Shown here: in pieces, positions 40,999 through 50,349 of the stretch | Layout of the letters: the number at the start of each line of letters is the position of its first letter | Position numbering within the stretch: position 1 is the stretch's first letter | Assembly: GCA_963799365.1 (NCBI GenBank) | Contig: CAWCWV010000008.1 | Span: forward strand, 248,001 to 312,000 | Length of the DNA stretch: 64,000 bases | Source of the DNA: Marinirhabdus sp963799365 | GTDB taxonomy: Bacteria > Bacteroidota > Bacteroidia > Flavobacteriales > Flavobacteriaceae | Direction: 5' to 3' | Program-made: the position numbers and the translations under genes | Notes under the pieces: model-generated | What the model was told of the DNA's origin: nothing | The model's database searches: none | The model's input: only the letters and a program-made list of their open reading frames with translations

Positions 40999-41745
40999 AT
41001 GAAAAGATCCAATTTCCTTCAATTGAGTGCCCTGGCTGGACTAGGAATTTCTCTGCTTCCTTCTCTGTCTTTTTCTGCGGAACTACAACAAACATTTACC
41101 CGTTCACAACTCATTGGCAAAGGTAACCCAGATATAGTAGGCGATTCCTACACCAGCAAAATGCATAAAGATGCAAAGGCGTCGTTTCTGAAAATGAAAA
41201 AAGCTGCTGCCGAAGCAGGAATCCAAATTGAAGTAGTCTCTGCCTACCGAAGTTTCCAGCGTCAAAAAGAAATTTACGAAGGCAAATACAACCGTTTTAC
41301 CCAGCAAGGTCTCACGCCTATGCAAGCCATCGAAAAAATTATTGAATACTCTACCATCCCAGGAACTTCTCGTCACCATTGGGGTACAGATATAGATATT
41401 ATTGACGGCGGTGCTTCTCCACGTCCTAAAAGCGTACTACAACCTGAGCTTTTTCATGGCAAAGGCCCCTTTTGTAAACTGAAAGAATGGCTTACCGATC
41501 ATGCAAAAGATTTTGGATTTTATGAAGTCTATACAGACAATGCCAACCGCAAAGGGTTTAAGTACGAGCCGTGGCATTTTAGCTACGCACCTGTTTCAAA
41601 ATCAATGTTGCAGGAATATAAAAAACTGAATGTAAAGCAAATTCTGCTAGAAGAAAAAATTAAAGGAGCCGAGCATTTTACGGATGAATTTATTAAAAAA
41701 TACCGTACTGAAAATATTTTGGATATTAATCCGCAGTTTCTTTAA
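40999..41745 (+). CDS. M15-family D-alanyl-D-alanine carboxypeptidase (VanY-like)
   Basis: The 248-residue product has a signal peptide (LQLSALAGLGISLLPSLSFS). The first residues KRSNFLQLSA resemble a Tat signal but with KR rather than RR. The zinc site of the M15/VanY fold is visible in SRHHWGTDIDI and EPWHFSY. It trims the peptide stems of peptidoglycan. Co-transcribed with pepE. Confidence 0.9.
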   Translation: MKRSNFLQLSALAGLGISLLPSLSFSAELQQTFTRSQLIGKGNPDIVGDSYTSKMHKDAKASFLKMKKAAAEAGIQIEVVSAYRSFQRQKEIYEGKYNRFTQQGLTPMQAIEKIIEYSTIPGTSRHHWGTDIDIIDGGASPRPKSVLQPELFHGKGPFCKLKEWLTDHAKDFGFYEVYTDNANRKGFKYEPWHFSYAPVSKSMLQEYKKLNVKQILLEEKIKGAEHFTDEFIKKYRTENILDINPQFL

Positions 41746-41881
41746 AAACTACATTTATTACTATAAATCACATATTCTTCAACCAGATAATACCCTGGTA
41801 AATTAAAGCTTTCAGGATGCTATTAAAATGTAAATTTTCAGTTTTATAATCCTCGAATAGCTTCTCAAATATAGGATTCCC

Positions 41882-41889
41882 TATCTTTG
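41882..41889 (+). promoter_or_regulatory. -7 box of gpmI, probably leaderless
   Basis: TATCTTTG lies only 4 bp before the ATG, so transcription should start at or near the first codon. The other 130 bp of this intergenic gap (41746-41881) show nothing clear. Confidence 0.5.
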
Positions 41890-41893
41890 CATT

Positions 41894-43408
41894 ATGACTA
41901 AAAAAGTGCTTCTTTTAATCCTGGATGGTTGGGGAATAACGCAAAACCCAGACGTTTCAGCTATCGCACAAGCCAATACTCCTTTTATAGACAGTATTTC
42001 CTCCAACTACCCTACAGCGCAATTATTAACGCACGGGATGAATGTTGGCCTTCCAGAAGGACAAATGGGCAATAGTGAAGTAGGACATATTAACCTAGGT
42101 GCCGGACGTATTGTGTATCAGGACCTGGCAAAGATTAATTTGGCGCTGCAAGAAGATACACTCAAAAAAGAAGCAGTTTTACAACAGGCATTTCACTACG
42201 CAAAAACCAACCACAAGAAAGTTCATTTTATAGGTTTGGTAAGCAAAGGCGGTGTACACTCACATCTCGATCATTTAAAAGGATTGCTTTCTGCCGCTGC
42301 TGAAAACGAACTGGAGCAGGTTTTTGTACACGCTTTTACAGACGGCCGCGATGTTGACCCAAAAAGTGCTGTGAATGATCTAGCTGAATTGCAGGAACAC
42401 CTCTTAAAAACCACTGGAAAATTAGCCTCTGTTATAGGAAGATATTTCGCCATGGATCGTGATAAACGCTGGGAACGTATTGCAAAAGCATACGATTTAA
42501 TAGTGAACGGAAATGGATCACCTTCCCTAAATGCGCTAGAAAGTATAAAAGAAAGCTATAAAAACGGAATCACCGATGAATTTATAGAACCCATTGTTCT
42601 TACCGAAAATGACCAGCCCATAACCACCATTGAAAAAGACGATGTGGTTATTTTCTTTAACTTCAGAACAGACCGTGGCCGCCAACTCACAGAAGTACTC
42701 ACCCAGGAAAATTTTGAGGAATTTGGGATGCATCGCTTGCCGTTGCATTTTGTGACGTTAACTAATTACGACCATAGCTTCAAACATATTCATGTGGTTT
42801 TCAAAAAGGATGATCTTAAAGACACCTTAGGCGAAACACTTTCCAAACACGGTAAAACACAAATTCGCATTGCCGAAACGGAAAAATACCCACACGTTAC
42901 CTTTTTCTTTAACGGCGGAAGAGAAATTCCTTTCGATGGTGAAAAACGAATTTTATGTCCGTCGCCTCAGGTTGCTACCTACGACCTTCAGCCAGAAATG
43001 AGCGCCTATGAGTTACGAGATAAAATTATCCCAGAGATCAATTCGCAATCTGCCGATTTTATCTGTTTAAATTTTGCCAATCCAGATATGGTGGGCCATA
43101 CGGGTGTACTTTCGGCAGCCATAAAAGCTTGTGAAACTGTTGATGCCTGTGCACAAAGCATTGTAGAAGCCGCTCTTGAAAATGAATATACCACCTTGGT
43201 TATTGCAGATCACGGAAATAGTGAAACTATGCGTAATCCAGACGGCTCCCCAAACACGGCACATACTACCAATGCTGTTCCGCTTATTTTGGTAGATAAA
43301 GAGATCAAACACATTAATTCGGGTGTTTTAGCGAACATTGCGCCAACAATTTTAGAATTGATGGGCGTTCCAAAACCTGAAGCTATGACACAAAAATCCT
43401 TACTTTAA
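41894..43408 (+). CDS. gpmI: 2,3-bisphosphoglycerate-independent phosphoglycerate mutase
   Basis: The 504-residue dimanganese enzyme interconverts 3- and 2-phosphoglycerate in glycolysis and gluconeogenesis. Visible motifs: the metal site LLILDGWGI, the phosphoserine region MGNSEVGHINLGAGRIV, HAFTDGRDVDPKS, FNFRTDRGRQLTE, NPDMVGHTG and ADHGNSE. Length and order match the family. The next gene lies 13 bp downstream. Confidence 0.97.
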   Translation: MTKKVLLLILDGWGITQNPDVSAIAQANTPFIDSISSNYPTAQLLTHGMNVGLPEGQMGNSEVGHINLGAGRIVYQDLAKINLALQEDTLKKEAVLQQAFHYAKTNHKKVHFIGLVSKGGVHSHLDHLKGLLSAAAENELEQVFVHAFTDGRDVDPKSAVNDLAELQEHLLKTTGKLASVIGRYFAMDRDKRWERIAKAYDLIVNGNGSPSLNALESIKESYKNGITDEFIEPIVLTENDQPITTIEKDDVVIFFNFRTDRGRQLTEVLTQENFEEFGMHRLPLHFVTLTNYDHSFKHIHVVFKKDDLKDTLGETLSKHGKTQIRIAETEKYPHVTFFFNGGREIPFDGEKRILCPSPQVATYDLQPEMSAYELRDKIIPEINSQSADFICLNFANPDMVGHTGVLSAAIKACETVDACAQSIVEAALENEYTTLVIADHGNSETMRNPDGSPNTAHTTNAVPLILVDKEIKHINSGVLANIAPTILELMGVPKPEAMTQKSLL

Positions 43409-43421
43409 AATAATTAAATCT

Positions 43422-44024
43422 ATGAAATACGTAATCACGGTATTATCTCTATTAGCGCTGTTCTCTTGTAAGACTTCTACCGAAAAGAAATCAGAAGAAA
43501 TTTCCGAAGAAAACCAAGAAGAAGTCATCACGTATACACTATCAAAAAAGGTAAACAATGAGTTTGAAGATCCTGAAGATGAAGGAATGATGCTTTTGGG
43601 AAAAATTAATAAAAACGGACTTACAGCCGAACCTTATAACGAATGGTTTGTAGAAAACCAAGCCAATCATACCCTGGACACACTTGCCTTGGAAAGCTTA
43701 AAACCTTTGCTAAAAGAGGTCACTATTAAAGTATTTATGGGTACCTGGTGTGAAGACAGCCAACGTGAAGTGCCTGCGCTCTATAAAATTTTGGATGCTA
43801 CAGATTTCGATTATGAAAATTTCAGTATCGTAGCACTTTCTCATGACAAAGAAACGCCAAACGGATTGGAAAAAGGGTATAACATCGAGTACGTGCCTAC
43901 CATAATTTTCCTAAAAAATGGCGATACGTTAAACCGAATTGTAGAGTACGCCCATAAAACATTAGAGCAGGATATGCTTACTATATTGAAAGGAGAAGCG
44001 TATAGACCTGCTTATTCAAATTAA
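43422..44024 (+). CDS. Thioredoxin-family lipoprotein with single active-site cysteine
   Basis: The 200-residue product has a lipoprotein signal (VLSLLALFSC). The thioredoxin-fold domain has its active site as GTWCEDSQREVPALYKIL, with only one cysteine where CXXC is usual. The cis-Pro loop is EYVPTIIFLKNGD. With one Cys it cannot cycle a disulfide alone. It may work by mixed disulfides or bind partners. It follows gpmI closely. Confidence 0.82.
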   Translation: MKYVITVLSLLALFSCKTSTEKKSEEISEENQEEVITYTLSKKVNNEFEDPEDEGMMLLGKINKNGLTAEPYNEWFVENQANHTLDTLALESLKPLLKEVTIKVFMGTWCEDSQREVPALYKILDATDFDYENFSIVALSHDKETPNGLEKGYNIEYVPTIIFLKNGDTLNRIVEYAHKTLEQDMLTILKGEAYRPAYSN

Positions 44025-44099
44025 TTTTTTGGAATTTAAGATTTTGGTGTTTGAGATTTTCTACCGAACGGGCTTGCTGTGAGGTAGTATTTTTCTTTG

Positions 44100-44107
44100 T
44101 ATTTTTG
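44100..44107 (+). promoter_or_regulatory. -7 box upstream of the HAD-like gene
   Basis: TATTTTTG, 18 bp before the ATG at 44126, fits TAnnTTTG. It indicates a transcript start separate from gpmI. Confidence 0.45.
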
Positions 44108-44125
44108 CCGTCAAAATGAATATGA

Positions 44126-44521
44126 ATGAACGACACACTTGCCATCGCTGTAGATTTTGACGGCACAATCGTAGAGGACGCCTACCCAAAAATAGGAAAA
44201 CCCCAACTGTTTGCTTTTGATACGCTCAAAAAATTACAGGCAAAAGGCCATCGACTAATACTCTGGACCTATAGACACGGCAGAGCGCTTGACGAAGCCG
44301 TTGCTTTCTGCAAAGAAAACGGAATTACCTTTTATGCGGTCAACAAAAGTTTCCCTGAAGAAGAATTTGATGAAAAATACAGTCGAAAAATAAACGCAGA
44401 CCTGTTTATTGACGACCGAAATATTGGCGGACTTTTAGGCTGGGGAGAAATATATCAAACACTGCTTGGAGAAGCTGCGCCAGCAAAACCTAAAAAGAAA
44501 AAAGGCTGGTTCGGGATATAG
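44126..44521 (+). CDS. HAD-superfamily hydrolase, small (BT0820-like)
   Basis: The 131-residue protein has motif I AVDFDGTIVEDAYP, motif II region RLILWTYRHGRALDEAVAFC and the acid pair DLFIDDRNIGG. The cap is minimal and the C-terminus basic (KPKKKKGWFGI). Members of this Bacteroidota group are predicted phosphatases with unknown substrate. Length is typical. Confidence 0.85.
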   Translation: MNDTLAIAVDFDGTIVEDAYPKIGKPQLFAFDTLKKLQAKGHRLILWTYRHGRALDEAVAFCKENGITFYAVNKSFPEEEFDEKYSRKINADLFIDDRNIGGLLGWGEIYQTLLGEAAPAKPKKKKGWFGI

Positions 44522-44622
44522 AAAGGTCTAATGAAAAAGGTTTAGGGTTTAAGATTTATCCAAAAATCACAAAAGTCTTTTCCAAAGTTTAGATAAAAGT
44601 TTTAGAAAAAGAAAATCGATAC

Positions 44623-45435
44623 ATGATCATACCAAAAACAACCGAAGAACTTGCCTTAATGAAAGATGCTGCCCATGTGGTTTCAAAAACATTGGGAATG
44701 TTAGCCAAAGAAGTAAAACCAGGCATAACGACCCAAAAACTAAACGATATGGCGGAGGCATTTATCCGCGAACAAGATGCCATTCCTGGATTTTTGGGGC
44801 TATACGATTGTCCTTCTACGCTCCTTACCAGCGTAAATGAAGCCGTAGTACACGGGCTACCTACAGATATTCCATTAAAAGAAGGGGATATTGTAGCGAT
44901 AGACTGTGGCGCTATTAAACACGGTTTTTATGGAGATCACGCCTATACGTTTGAGGTGGGTGAAGTAGCTCCTGAAACAAAAAAATTATTGGAAGTAACC
45001 AAAACTTCCTTATATCTGGGAATTGCAGCATTCAAAAGCGGCAATCGTGTGGGAGACATTGGATATGCGATTCAGAATTATTGTGAATCCCACGGATATG
45101 GTGTGGTTCGGGAATTGGTAGGACACGGTTTAGGAACGAAGCTACACGAAGACCCAGAGATCCCAAATTACGGTAAACGCGGCCGTGGGAAGAAATTTGT
45201 AGAAGGTATGACCATAGCTATTGAACCCATGATTAATTTGGGGACACACCATATTAACCAATTAAAGGATGGCTGGACTATTGTGACTCGGGATGGAAAG
45301 CCTAGTGCCCATTTTGAGCATGATGTAGCGTTGGTAGATGGAAAGCCCAGACTGCTTTCTACATTTGACTATGTATATGAGGCATTAGGAATTGTGAGTG
45401 ATGAGGAGGATGCGTTTAGACACGAATTTAAATAA
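44623..45435 (+). CDS. map: Type I methionine aminopeptidase
   Basis: The 270-residue enzyme removes N-terminal Met from nascent proteins. The dinuclear metal site is complete: NEAVVHGLPTD (His near substrate), IVAIDCGA and GDHAYTFEVG (two Asp), LVGHGLGTKLHEDP (His), IAIEPMINLG (Glu) and AHFEHDVAL (Glu). It is slightly longer than E. coli MAP because of a C-terminal tail. The inverted repeat that flanks the next gene starts at its stop codon. Confidence 0.96.
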   Translation: MIIPKTTEELALMKDAAHVVSKTLGMLAKEVKPGITTQKLNDMAEAFIREQDAIPGFLGLYDCPSTLLTSVNEAVVHGLPTDIPLKEGDIVAIDCGAIKHGFYGDHAYTFEVGEVAPETKKLLEVTKTSLYLGIAAFKSGNRVGDIGYAIQNYCESHGYGVVRELVGHGLGTKLHEDPEIPNYGKRGRGKKFVEGMTIAIEPMINLGTHHINQLKDGWTIVTRDGKPSAHFEHDVALVDGKPRLLSTFDYVYEALGIVSDEEDAFRHEFK

Positions 45436-45463
45436 CACTAAATTCACGGATTATCACGAATTA
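45433..45463 (+). repeat. Left flanking repeat of the GxxExxY gene
   Basis: The segment from TAACACTAAATTCACGG to TATCACGAATTA is an imperfect inverted copy of the right flank at 45851-45882 (AATCCGTGCAATCCGTGTTT). Confidence 0.6.
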
Positions 45464-45476
45464 AGAAATATAACTT

Positions 45477-45851
45477 ATGGCGGAGCTTTTATACAAGGAG
45501 ATATCTTACAAGATTATTGGAGCTTGCATGGAAGTACACAAAGAGTTAGGCAAAGGGTTCCAAGAAATTGTATATGGGGATGCCTTAGAAATTGAATTTA
45601 AAAAGCAAAAAATACCCTATTGTCGTGAAAAAGGTTTTGATATTATTTACAAAGGAATTAAATTAAAGAGGAAATATTACGCAGATTTTGTAATAGACGA
45701 CGTTATTATTCTAGAAATAAAAGCAATTTCCATTTTAACCAATGGCAATTTTAAACAGACACTCAATTATCTCGCTGCCTCCAATTTGCGCTTAGGTCTG
45801 TTGGTTAACTTTGGTGAGAATAGTCTAACTTATAAAAGAATAATCCTATAA
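45477..45851 (+). CDS. GxxExxY protein
   Basis: The 124-residue protein carries the name-giving motif in GKGFQEIVYGDALEIEF. The core looks like a PD-(D/E)XK nuclease fold (KRKYYADFVIDDVIILEIKA). The family is abundant and often multi-copy in Bacteroidota, and its role is unknown. It sits between map and an unrelated methyltransferase, bracketed by inverted repeats, which looks like an inserted unit rather than part of the local operon. Confidence 0.88.
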   Translation: MAELLYKEISYKIIGACMEVHKELGKGFQEIVYGDALEIEFKKQKIPYCREKGFDIIYKGIKLKRKYYADFVIDDVIILEIKAISILTNGNFKQTLNYLAASNLRLGLLVNFGENSLTYKRIIL

Positions 45852-45882
45852 ATCAGTGTTAATCCGTGCAATCCGTGTTTAA
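45851..45882 (+). repeat. Right flanking repeat of the GxxExxY gene
   Basis: Contains AATCAGTGTT and the tandem ATCCGTGCA-ATCCGTGTT, the inverse of the left flank. It also supplies the GTG start region of the next gene. Confidence 0.6.
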
Positions 45883-46630
45883 ATTTTTTCTAAACCTTTT
45901 CCCTAGAACTTTGCTCATTCGGCTAAGCTACTTGGCACGCCCTTTTGTAGCATTTTTTTTAAGAGGCGAAAAATACACCGATCCTATTGATGGGCAATCC
46001 TATAGAAAATTCCTGCCGTATGGCTACGAGAAGATTCGTCCAAACGTACTGGCGCCAGGGACACTATCTCTAGAAAGGCACCGCTTATTTTGGTTATACC
46101 TTACAAATGAAACCTCTTTTTTTACTGAAAATATTCGCGTGTTACATTTTGCGCCAGAACAAGCTTTTCTGAAACGGTTCAAAAAGTTGAAAAATATCAC
46201 CTACACCACCACAGATCTCAATTCGCCCATTGCCGATGTAAAAGCAGACATTTGCAACCTTCCATTTGAGGATAACAGTTTCGATTTTATTATTTGTAAT
46301 CACGTGCTAGAACACATACCAGATGATACGAAGGCGATGCAGGAATTATACAGAGTGTTAGCCCTTAACGGTACCGCCATCTTACAAGTGCCTTATGATA
46401 AAAACCGAGCAACCACCTTTGAAGATAATTCCATTACAGATCCTAAAGAACGTGCTGCCATTTTTGGACAATATGACCACGTACGCATCTACGGAATGGA
46501 TTATTTTGATAAACTTAAATCGATTGGCTTTAAGGTAGATGCCGTAAATTACACCGCTCAATTATCTAATGAAGAAATTGAAAAATATAGATTGCCCAAA
46601 AACGAATTATTACCTATTGTATATAAATAA
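45866..46630 (+). CDS. Class I SAM-dependent methyltransferase
   Basis: The product has 254 residues from GTG 45866; GTG 45875 is equally possible. Both lie in the flanking repeat, so the native start may have been replaced. A hydrophobic N-terminus (FFLNLFPRTLLIRLSYLARP) precedes the Methyltransf_11 core with ENIRVLHFAPEQAFLKRFKK, TTTDLNSPIADVKADICNLP and DFIICNHVLEHIPDDTKAMQ. It transfers a methyl group to an unknown small molecule or glycan. The next gene starts 3 bp later. Confidence 0.83.
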   Translation: MQSVFKFFLNLFPRTLLIRLSYLARPFVAFFLRGEKYTDPIDGQSYRKFLPYGYEKIRPNVLAPGTLSLERHRLFWLYLTNETSFFTENIRVLHFAPEQAFLKRFKKLKNITYTTTDLNSPIADVKADICNLPFEDNSFDFIICNHVLEHIPDDTKAMQELYRVLALNGTAILQVPYDKNRATTFEDNSITDPKERAAIFGQYDHVRIYGMDYFDKLKSIGFKVDAVNYTAQLSNEEIEKYRLPKNELLPIVYK

Positions 46631-46633
46631 ATT

Positions 46634-48721
46634 ATGAGATTACTTTTTGCCCTACTTTTCCTACTACCTACCACCTTTCTTTTATCTCAAAATCCAAATG
46701 ACTGTGAATTTGCGCTCGTAGTTTGTGGAACTACAAGTCTTGGCTTGGATCCTACAGGTGTTGGGTTCGATGAATTTTCTTTACCTGGAAATACCGCACC
46801 TAGCTGCTACACCTTTGATAGTAACACTATTTGGTTAAAACTAAATATAATCTCAGACGGGGATTTTACCTTCGATATTATTCCTACCAATGGTATAGAT
46901 GATTATGATTTTGCTATTTATGGACCTACTGGAACCTGTACTACATTAGGCAATGCCATAAGATGTTCGAGCACAAATCCAAACGATGCTGGTGTGCCAG
47001 CAGAAACCGGCCTCAATCTAACCGAAACCGACCTTACTGAAGGTCCTGGGCCAGATGGAAATGGCTACTTAAAATTTATAGAGGCCAAAACAGGAGATTC
47101 CTATTATATATTAATTGACAGAGCTGTTGGTTCTGAAGGATTTGACTTTAGGTATACTGGCTCCGCTGGTCTACCAGAAGGCGTTACCGCTAACGAAGTA
47201 GCCAATCTTGTTAGTTGTGACGCAGATGGTACTTTAGATGGTTTCACTCCCTTTGATTTGGATGCACTAATTCCAGAAATAAAAGGAAATCAAAGCAATA
47301 CCAATGTTACCTTTCATACAAGTCTTAATGATGCGAATATTGGTATCAATGCACTCATGTCGCCTTATACAAACGTTGCAAATCCACAAACAATTTACGC
47401 AAGGTTAGAAAGCAACAATGGTTGTAGTGACATAACTCAATTTACGATAGAAACTGGCAACCCAATACTCACAGATCCAGCCGATATAGGTTTGTGTAGT
47501 TATGACAATTCTGAATTGTACAATCTCGATTTAATTCAGCTTTCAGTAATAAGCGATCCAGCTAATTATGTCTTCTCATATCATCTATCCAACAACGATG
47601 CAATACTGAATATAAACCCTATTGGTCCTAATATTACCTTAACCGAAACGCCACTGGAAATATTTGTTAGAGTGGAAGACCCTACCTTTTCAGATTGTTA
47701 TAGTATCACTTCCTTTAATGCTTTTGTAAACAAAATCAAACTAGCTGGTCAACCCTCAGATTTTTTGATTTGTGACGACGATTTTGATTCTGTGGCGCTA
47801 TTCGATGTAACTCAAAAAGACAGTGAAATACTAAATGGACTCTCTGCCAACGATTTTGTAGTTCGCTATTATACTTCTGAAACAGATCGTGAACAGGATA
47901 GTAATCGGATACTAGGGGAATTTACAAACACCTCCAATCCACAGCCTATATATGCAACACTACTAGAACTTAGTACTGGTTGTTTTGATTATACTCAATT
48001 TGAGCTTGTGGTACGCCCAAAACCAATACCTGTTTTTGATGCTGAGCCATATTATTATTGCCTCCAAAGTACCGATCCTATTGAAATTTCAGTACAATCG
48101 GGATTTCAGTTTTATAGTTGGAGTACAGGAGAGAATGGTGCCAACTTACATACAATTTCAATCACAGAGCCCGGTTCTTATGCTGTGACTGTGACGAACG
48201 AATTTGGCTGTACAAATACAGTTACCACCGAAGTTTTACCTTCAGACATTGCGACTATTGTACAAGTGATTGTAACAGATTTCAACTTTCCGGATAATAC
48301 AATTACCGTTTTGGTATCGGGACCGGGAGATTATGAATATGCTTTAGACGAACCTATTATATTTCAAGATAGTAATGTCTTTGAAAATCCCTCATTTGGC
48401 GAACATTTAATTTTTGTTCGCGATAAGAACGGTTGCGGTACGGTAACAGATAAAATTTTATTATTGGATTACCCCAGAGTGCTTACCCCAAATCAGGATG
48501 GTTTTCACGATACCTGGCAAATCCCAGGAATTAGTGCCTATCCAAAAGCCAAAATATATATTTTTGATAGGTATGGAAAATTGCTGAAACAAATTTCCTC
48601 ACTCTCTTCCGGATGGGATGGAACTTATCAAGGCAAAGAACTACCTTCCAGCGACTATTGGTTTAGAATACTACTGGAAGATACGAGAGAAATAAAAGGT
48701 CATTTTACTCTAAAGCGCTAG
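46634..48721 (+). CDS. T9SS type B sorting-domain surface protein
   Basis: The 695-residue secreted protein has a signal peptide (LFALLFLLPTTFLLSQ). Repeated beta-sandwich modules follow, with blocks such as NPQTIYARLESNNGCSDITQ and NPQPIYATLLELSTGCFDYT. The gliding-motility-associated C-terminal domain starts near YPRVLTPNQDGFHDTWQIPG and ends in GHFTLKR. That domain directs export by the type IX system and surface attachment. Its 3' end overlaps the convergent ApbE gene by 17 bp. Confidence 0.93.
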   Translation: MRLLFALLFLLPTTFLLSQNPNDCEFALVVCGTTSLGLDPTGVGFDEFSLPGNTAPSCYTFDSNTIWLKLNIISDGDFTFDIIPTNGIDDYDFAIYGPTGTCTTLGNAIRCSSTNPNDAGVPAETGLNLTETDLTEGPGPDGNGYLKFIEAKTGDSYYILIDRAVGSEGFDFRYTGSAGLPEGVTANEVANLVSCDADGTLDGFTPFDLDALIPEIKGNQSNTNVTFHTSLNDANIGINALMSPYTNVANPQTIYARLESNNGCSDITQFTIETGNPILTDPADIGLCSYDNSELYNLDLIQLSVISDPANYVFSYHLSNNDAILNINPIGPNITLTETPLEIFVRVEDPTFSDCYSITSFNAFVNKIKLAGQPSDFLICDDDFDSVALFDVTQKDSEILNGLSANDFVVRYYTSETDREQDSNRILGEFTNTSNPQPIYATLLELSTGCFDYTQFELVVRPKPIPVFDAEPYYYCLQSTDPIEISVQSGFQFYSWSTGENGANLHTISITEPGSYAVTVTNEFGCTNTVTTEVLPSDIATIVQVIVTDFNFPDNTITVLVSGPGDYEYALDEPIIFQDSNVFENPSFGEHLIFVRDKNGCGTVTDKILLLDYPRVLTPNQDGFHDTWQIPGISAYPKAKIYIFDRYGKLLKQISSLSSGWDGTYQGKELPSSDYWFRILLEDTREIKGHFTLKR

Positions 48722-49727
48722 CAATAATGTATGCTGAAAAATTCCTGGAGCTATACACTTCTTGATTTCCCGTACTGTTAGAATACGTCAAATAAGCATC
48801 AATCTCATCGGTTTCTGCAAGTAGTTTTTTAGATCGTTCCAAACCCATGGCCATAAAAGCTGTTGCATACGCATCTGCCAAGGCGCAAGTGGGAGCCAAC
48901 ACTGTTGCGCTGGTAATGTTACTTTCCTCAGCAAATCCTGTTAGGGGATTAATGGTGTGCACATATTTTTGACCAGTTCGTGGGTTGACTCTAAATTTTC
49001 TGTAATTTCCTGAAGACGCCATGGCTTTATTTTCCAGTCGAACCGTCGCCAAAAGACTTCTATCGCCTATTTCTGAATCTACAGCTTCAATTCCAGCGGT
49101 CCAAAACTGTTCTTTAGTTAAATTTTTTCCCTTTGCCAGTAATTCCCCACCCAATTCAATAATATAATCTGAAACACCCTGAGCCTCTAAATACGCTCCT
49201 ATTTTATCTATTCCGTAGCCTTTTGCCACAGCATTAAAATCGAAATAAATTTCAGGATATTGTTTTTGTATTTTTCCGTTATCCAATAACTTCACTTTTC
49301 TGAAACCTACAAATCTGCGTAGCGAATCTAAAACAATGCTATCAATTTCGGTACTAGGAACGGTTTCTCCAAACCCATATGCATTCCGAAGTATTCCAAC
49401 TGTAGGATCAAAATAACCTTCAGAATTGACAAACACTTTTTCAGAAATTTTAAAAACTTCTTTAAAAATTTCATCCACAACTACTGTGGAATCTCCCTGG
49501 TTTATTTTTGAAATATCACTCTCTGGCATATACGTATTTACTGATTTGTTTACCATTTCTATTACCGAATCTAAACCCTTTTGGGCATCAAATTCAGTTT
49601 CAGAAAAATATTGAATGGCATACGTAGTCCCAAAAGCTTTTCCTTGTAATACTTTTGCTTGCTGGCTTTTTTCAGCACAAGAAAAGAGTATAAAAACTAC
49701 AGTTAAAAGTAGTAATGTCTTTTTCAT
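48705..49727 (-). CDS. apbE: FAD:protein FMN transferase (ApbE family) lipoprotein
   Basis: The 340-residue product has a lipoprotein signal (LLLLTVVFILFSC). ApbE motifs: QGKAFGTTYAIQYF, NAVAKGYGIDKIGAYLEAQG, IIELGGELLAKGKN, TINPLTGFAEESNITSATVL and CALADAYATAFMAMG. It attaches FMN covalently to threonine in NqrB/NqrC or RnfG-type subunits on the periplasmic side, using FAD as donor. The small gene at 49730 is 2 bp upstream and co-transcribed. Confidence 0.93.
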   Translation of the reverse strand: MKKTLLLLTVVFILFSCAEKSQQAKVLQGKAFGTTYAIQYFSETEFDAQKGLDSVIEMVNKSVNTYMPESDISKINQGDSTVVVDEIFKEVFKISEKVFVNSEGYFDPTVGILRNAYGFGETVPSTEIDSIVLDSLRRFVGFRKVKLLDNGKIQKQYPEIYFDFNAVAKGYGIDKIGAYLEAQGVSDYIIELGGELLAKGKNLTKEQFWTAGIEAVDSEIGDRSLLATVRLENKAMASSGNYRKFRVNPRTGQKYVHTINPLTGFAEESNITSATVLAPTCALADAYATAFMAMGLERSKKLLAETDEIDAYLTYSNSTGNQEVYSSRNFSAYIIASALE

Positions 49728-49729
49728 AA

Positions 49730-50092
49730 TTATGTTATTTCTTGAAGTCCGTTATAAACCATGGTATAATCTTCATCCTTAAGTACTGGTTTGGCATAAT
49801 CTGTTCCATGTCCTAAACCAACACCAGCGTAATAGGTTTTTGCTTCAAATTTCACTGCGTGATCTTTTATTGTTTGCATAAAAACAGGATCGTACACATT
49901 GGCATCTTTTGGATATTGTATAGCCCGAACAATTACAAAATGAAGTTCTTTATTTTTTAATGCTACAAACTGCGGGTCCTTTTTCAGCTTCGAATTTACA
50001 CCCAGGAATTCAAATCCGTTCGATTCGAGGTCTTTGCCTACGATATTCATAGCGAGGTTGTGTAGTTCTTGTTCAGTAAGGATTGTTGCCAT
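49730..50092 (-). CDS. Small conserved protein next to apbE
   Basis: The 120-residue soluble protein reads LTEQELHNLAMNIVGKDLES, LHFVIVRAIQYPKDANVYDP and TYYAGVGLGHGTDYAKPVLK. Flavobacterial homologues are often labelled as Na+-NQR subunit F-like, but it is far too short and lacks FAD or 2Fe-2S motifs, so I leave it unnamed. The coupling to apbE (2 bp) hints at a role in flavinylation or in the Nqr complex. Confidence 0.6.
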   Translation of the reverse strand: MATILTEQELHNLAMNIVGKDLESNGFEFLGVNSKLKKDPQFVALKNKELHFVIVRAIQYPKDANVYDPVFMQTIKDHAVKFEAKTYYAGVGLGHGTDYAKPVLKDEDYTMVYNGLQEIT

Positions 50093-50349
50093 TAGTTAGA
50101 GCGGACGAATTTTATTTGATCAAAATAATAAAAAGAAATTTTCAGATAGACCTCCAATTCCAGTCGATACCTTGAATTATTGTATCACTTAAATTTCTTA
50201 GTAAAAGAATACTTTGAACTGGTGCGTTTCCTTATGCGAAAATAAACAAAATTTCGCCTTTAGTATGGCTAGCATACTTGCAATCATTGAACTATACGCA
50301 GAAAATGACGCGTTTTAGAATTATCTTCTCTTTTTAAATTATCTATTCT

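Noticed and set aside
45398..45595. 65-codon frame across the map end and GxxExxY start
   Set aside because: It overlaps two well-supported genes in another frame.
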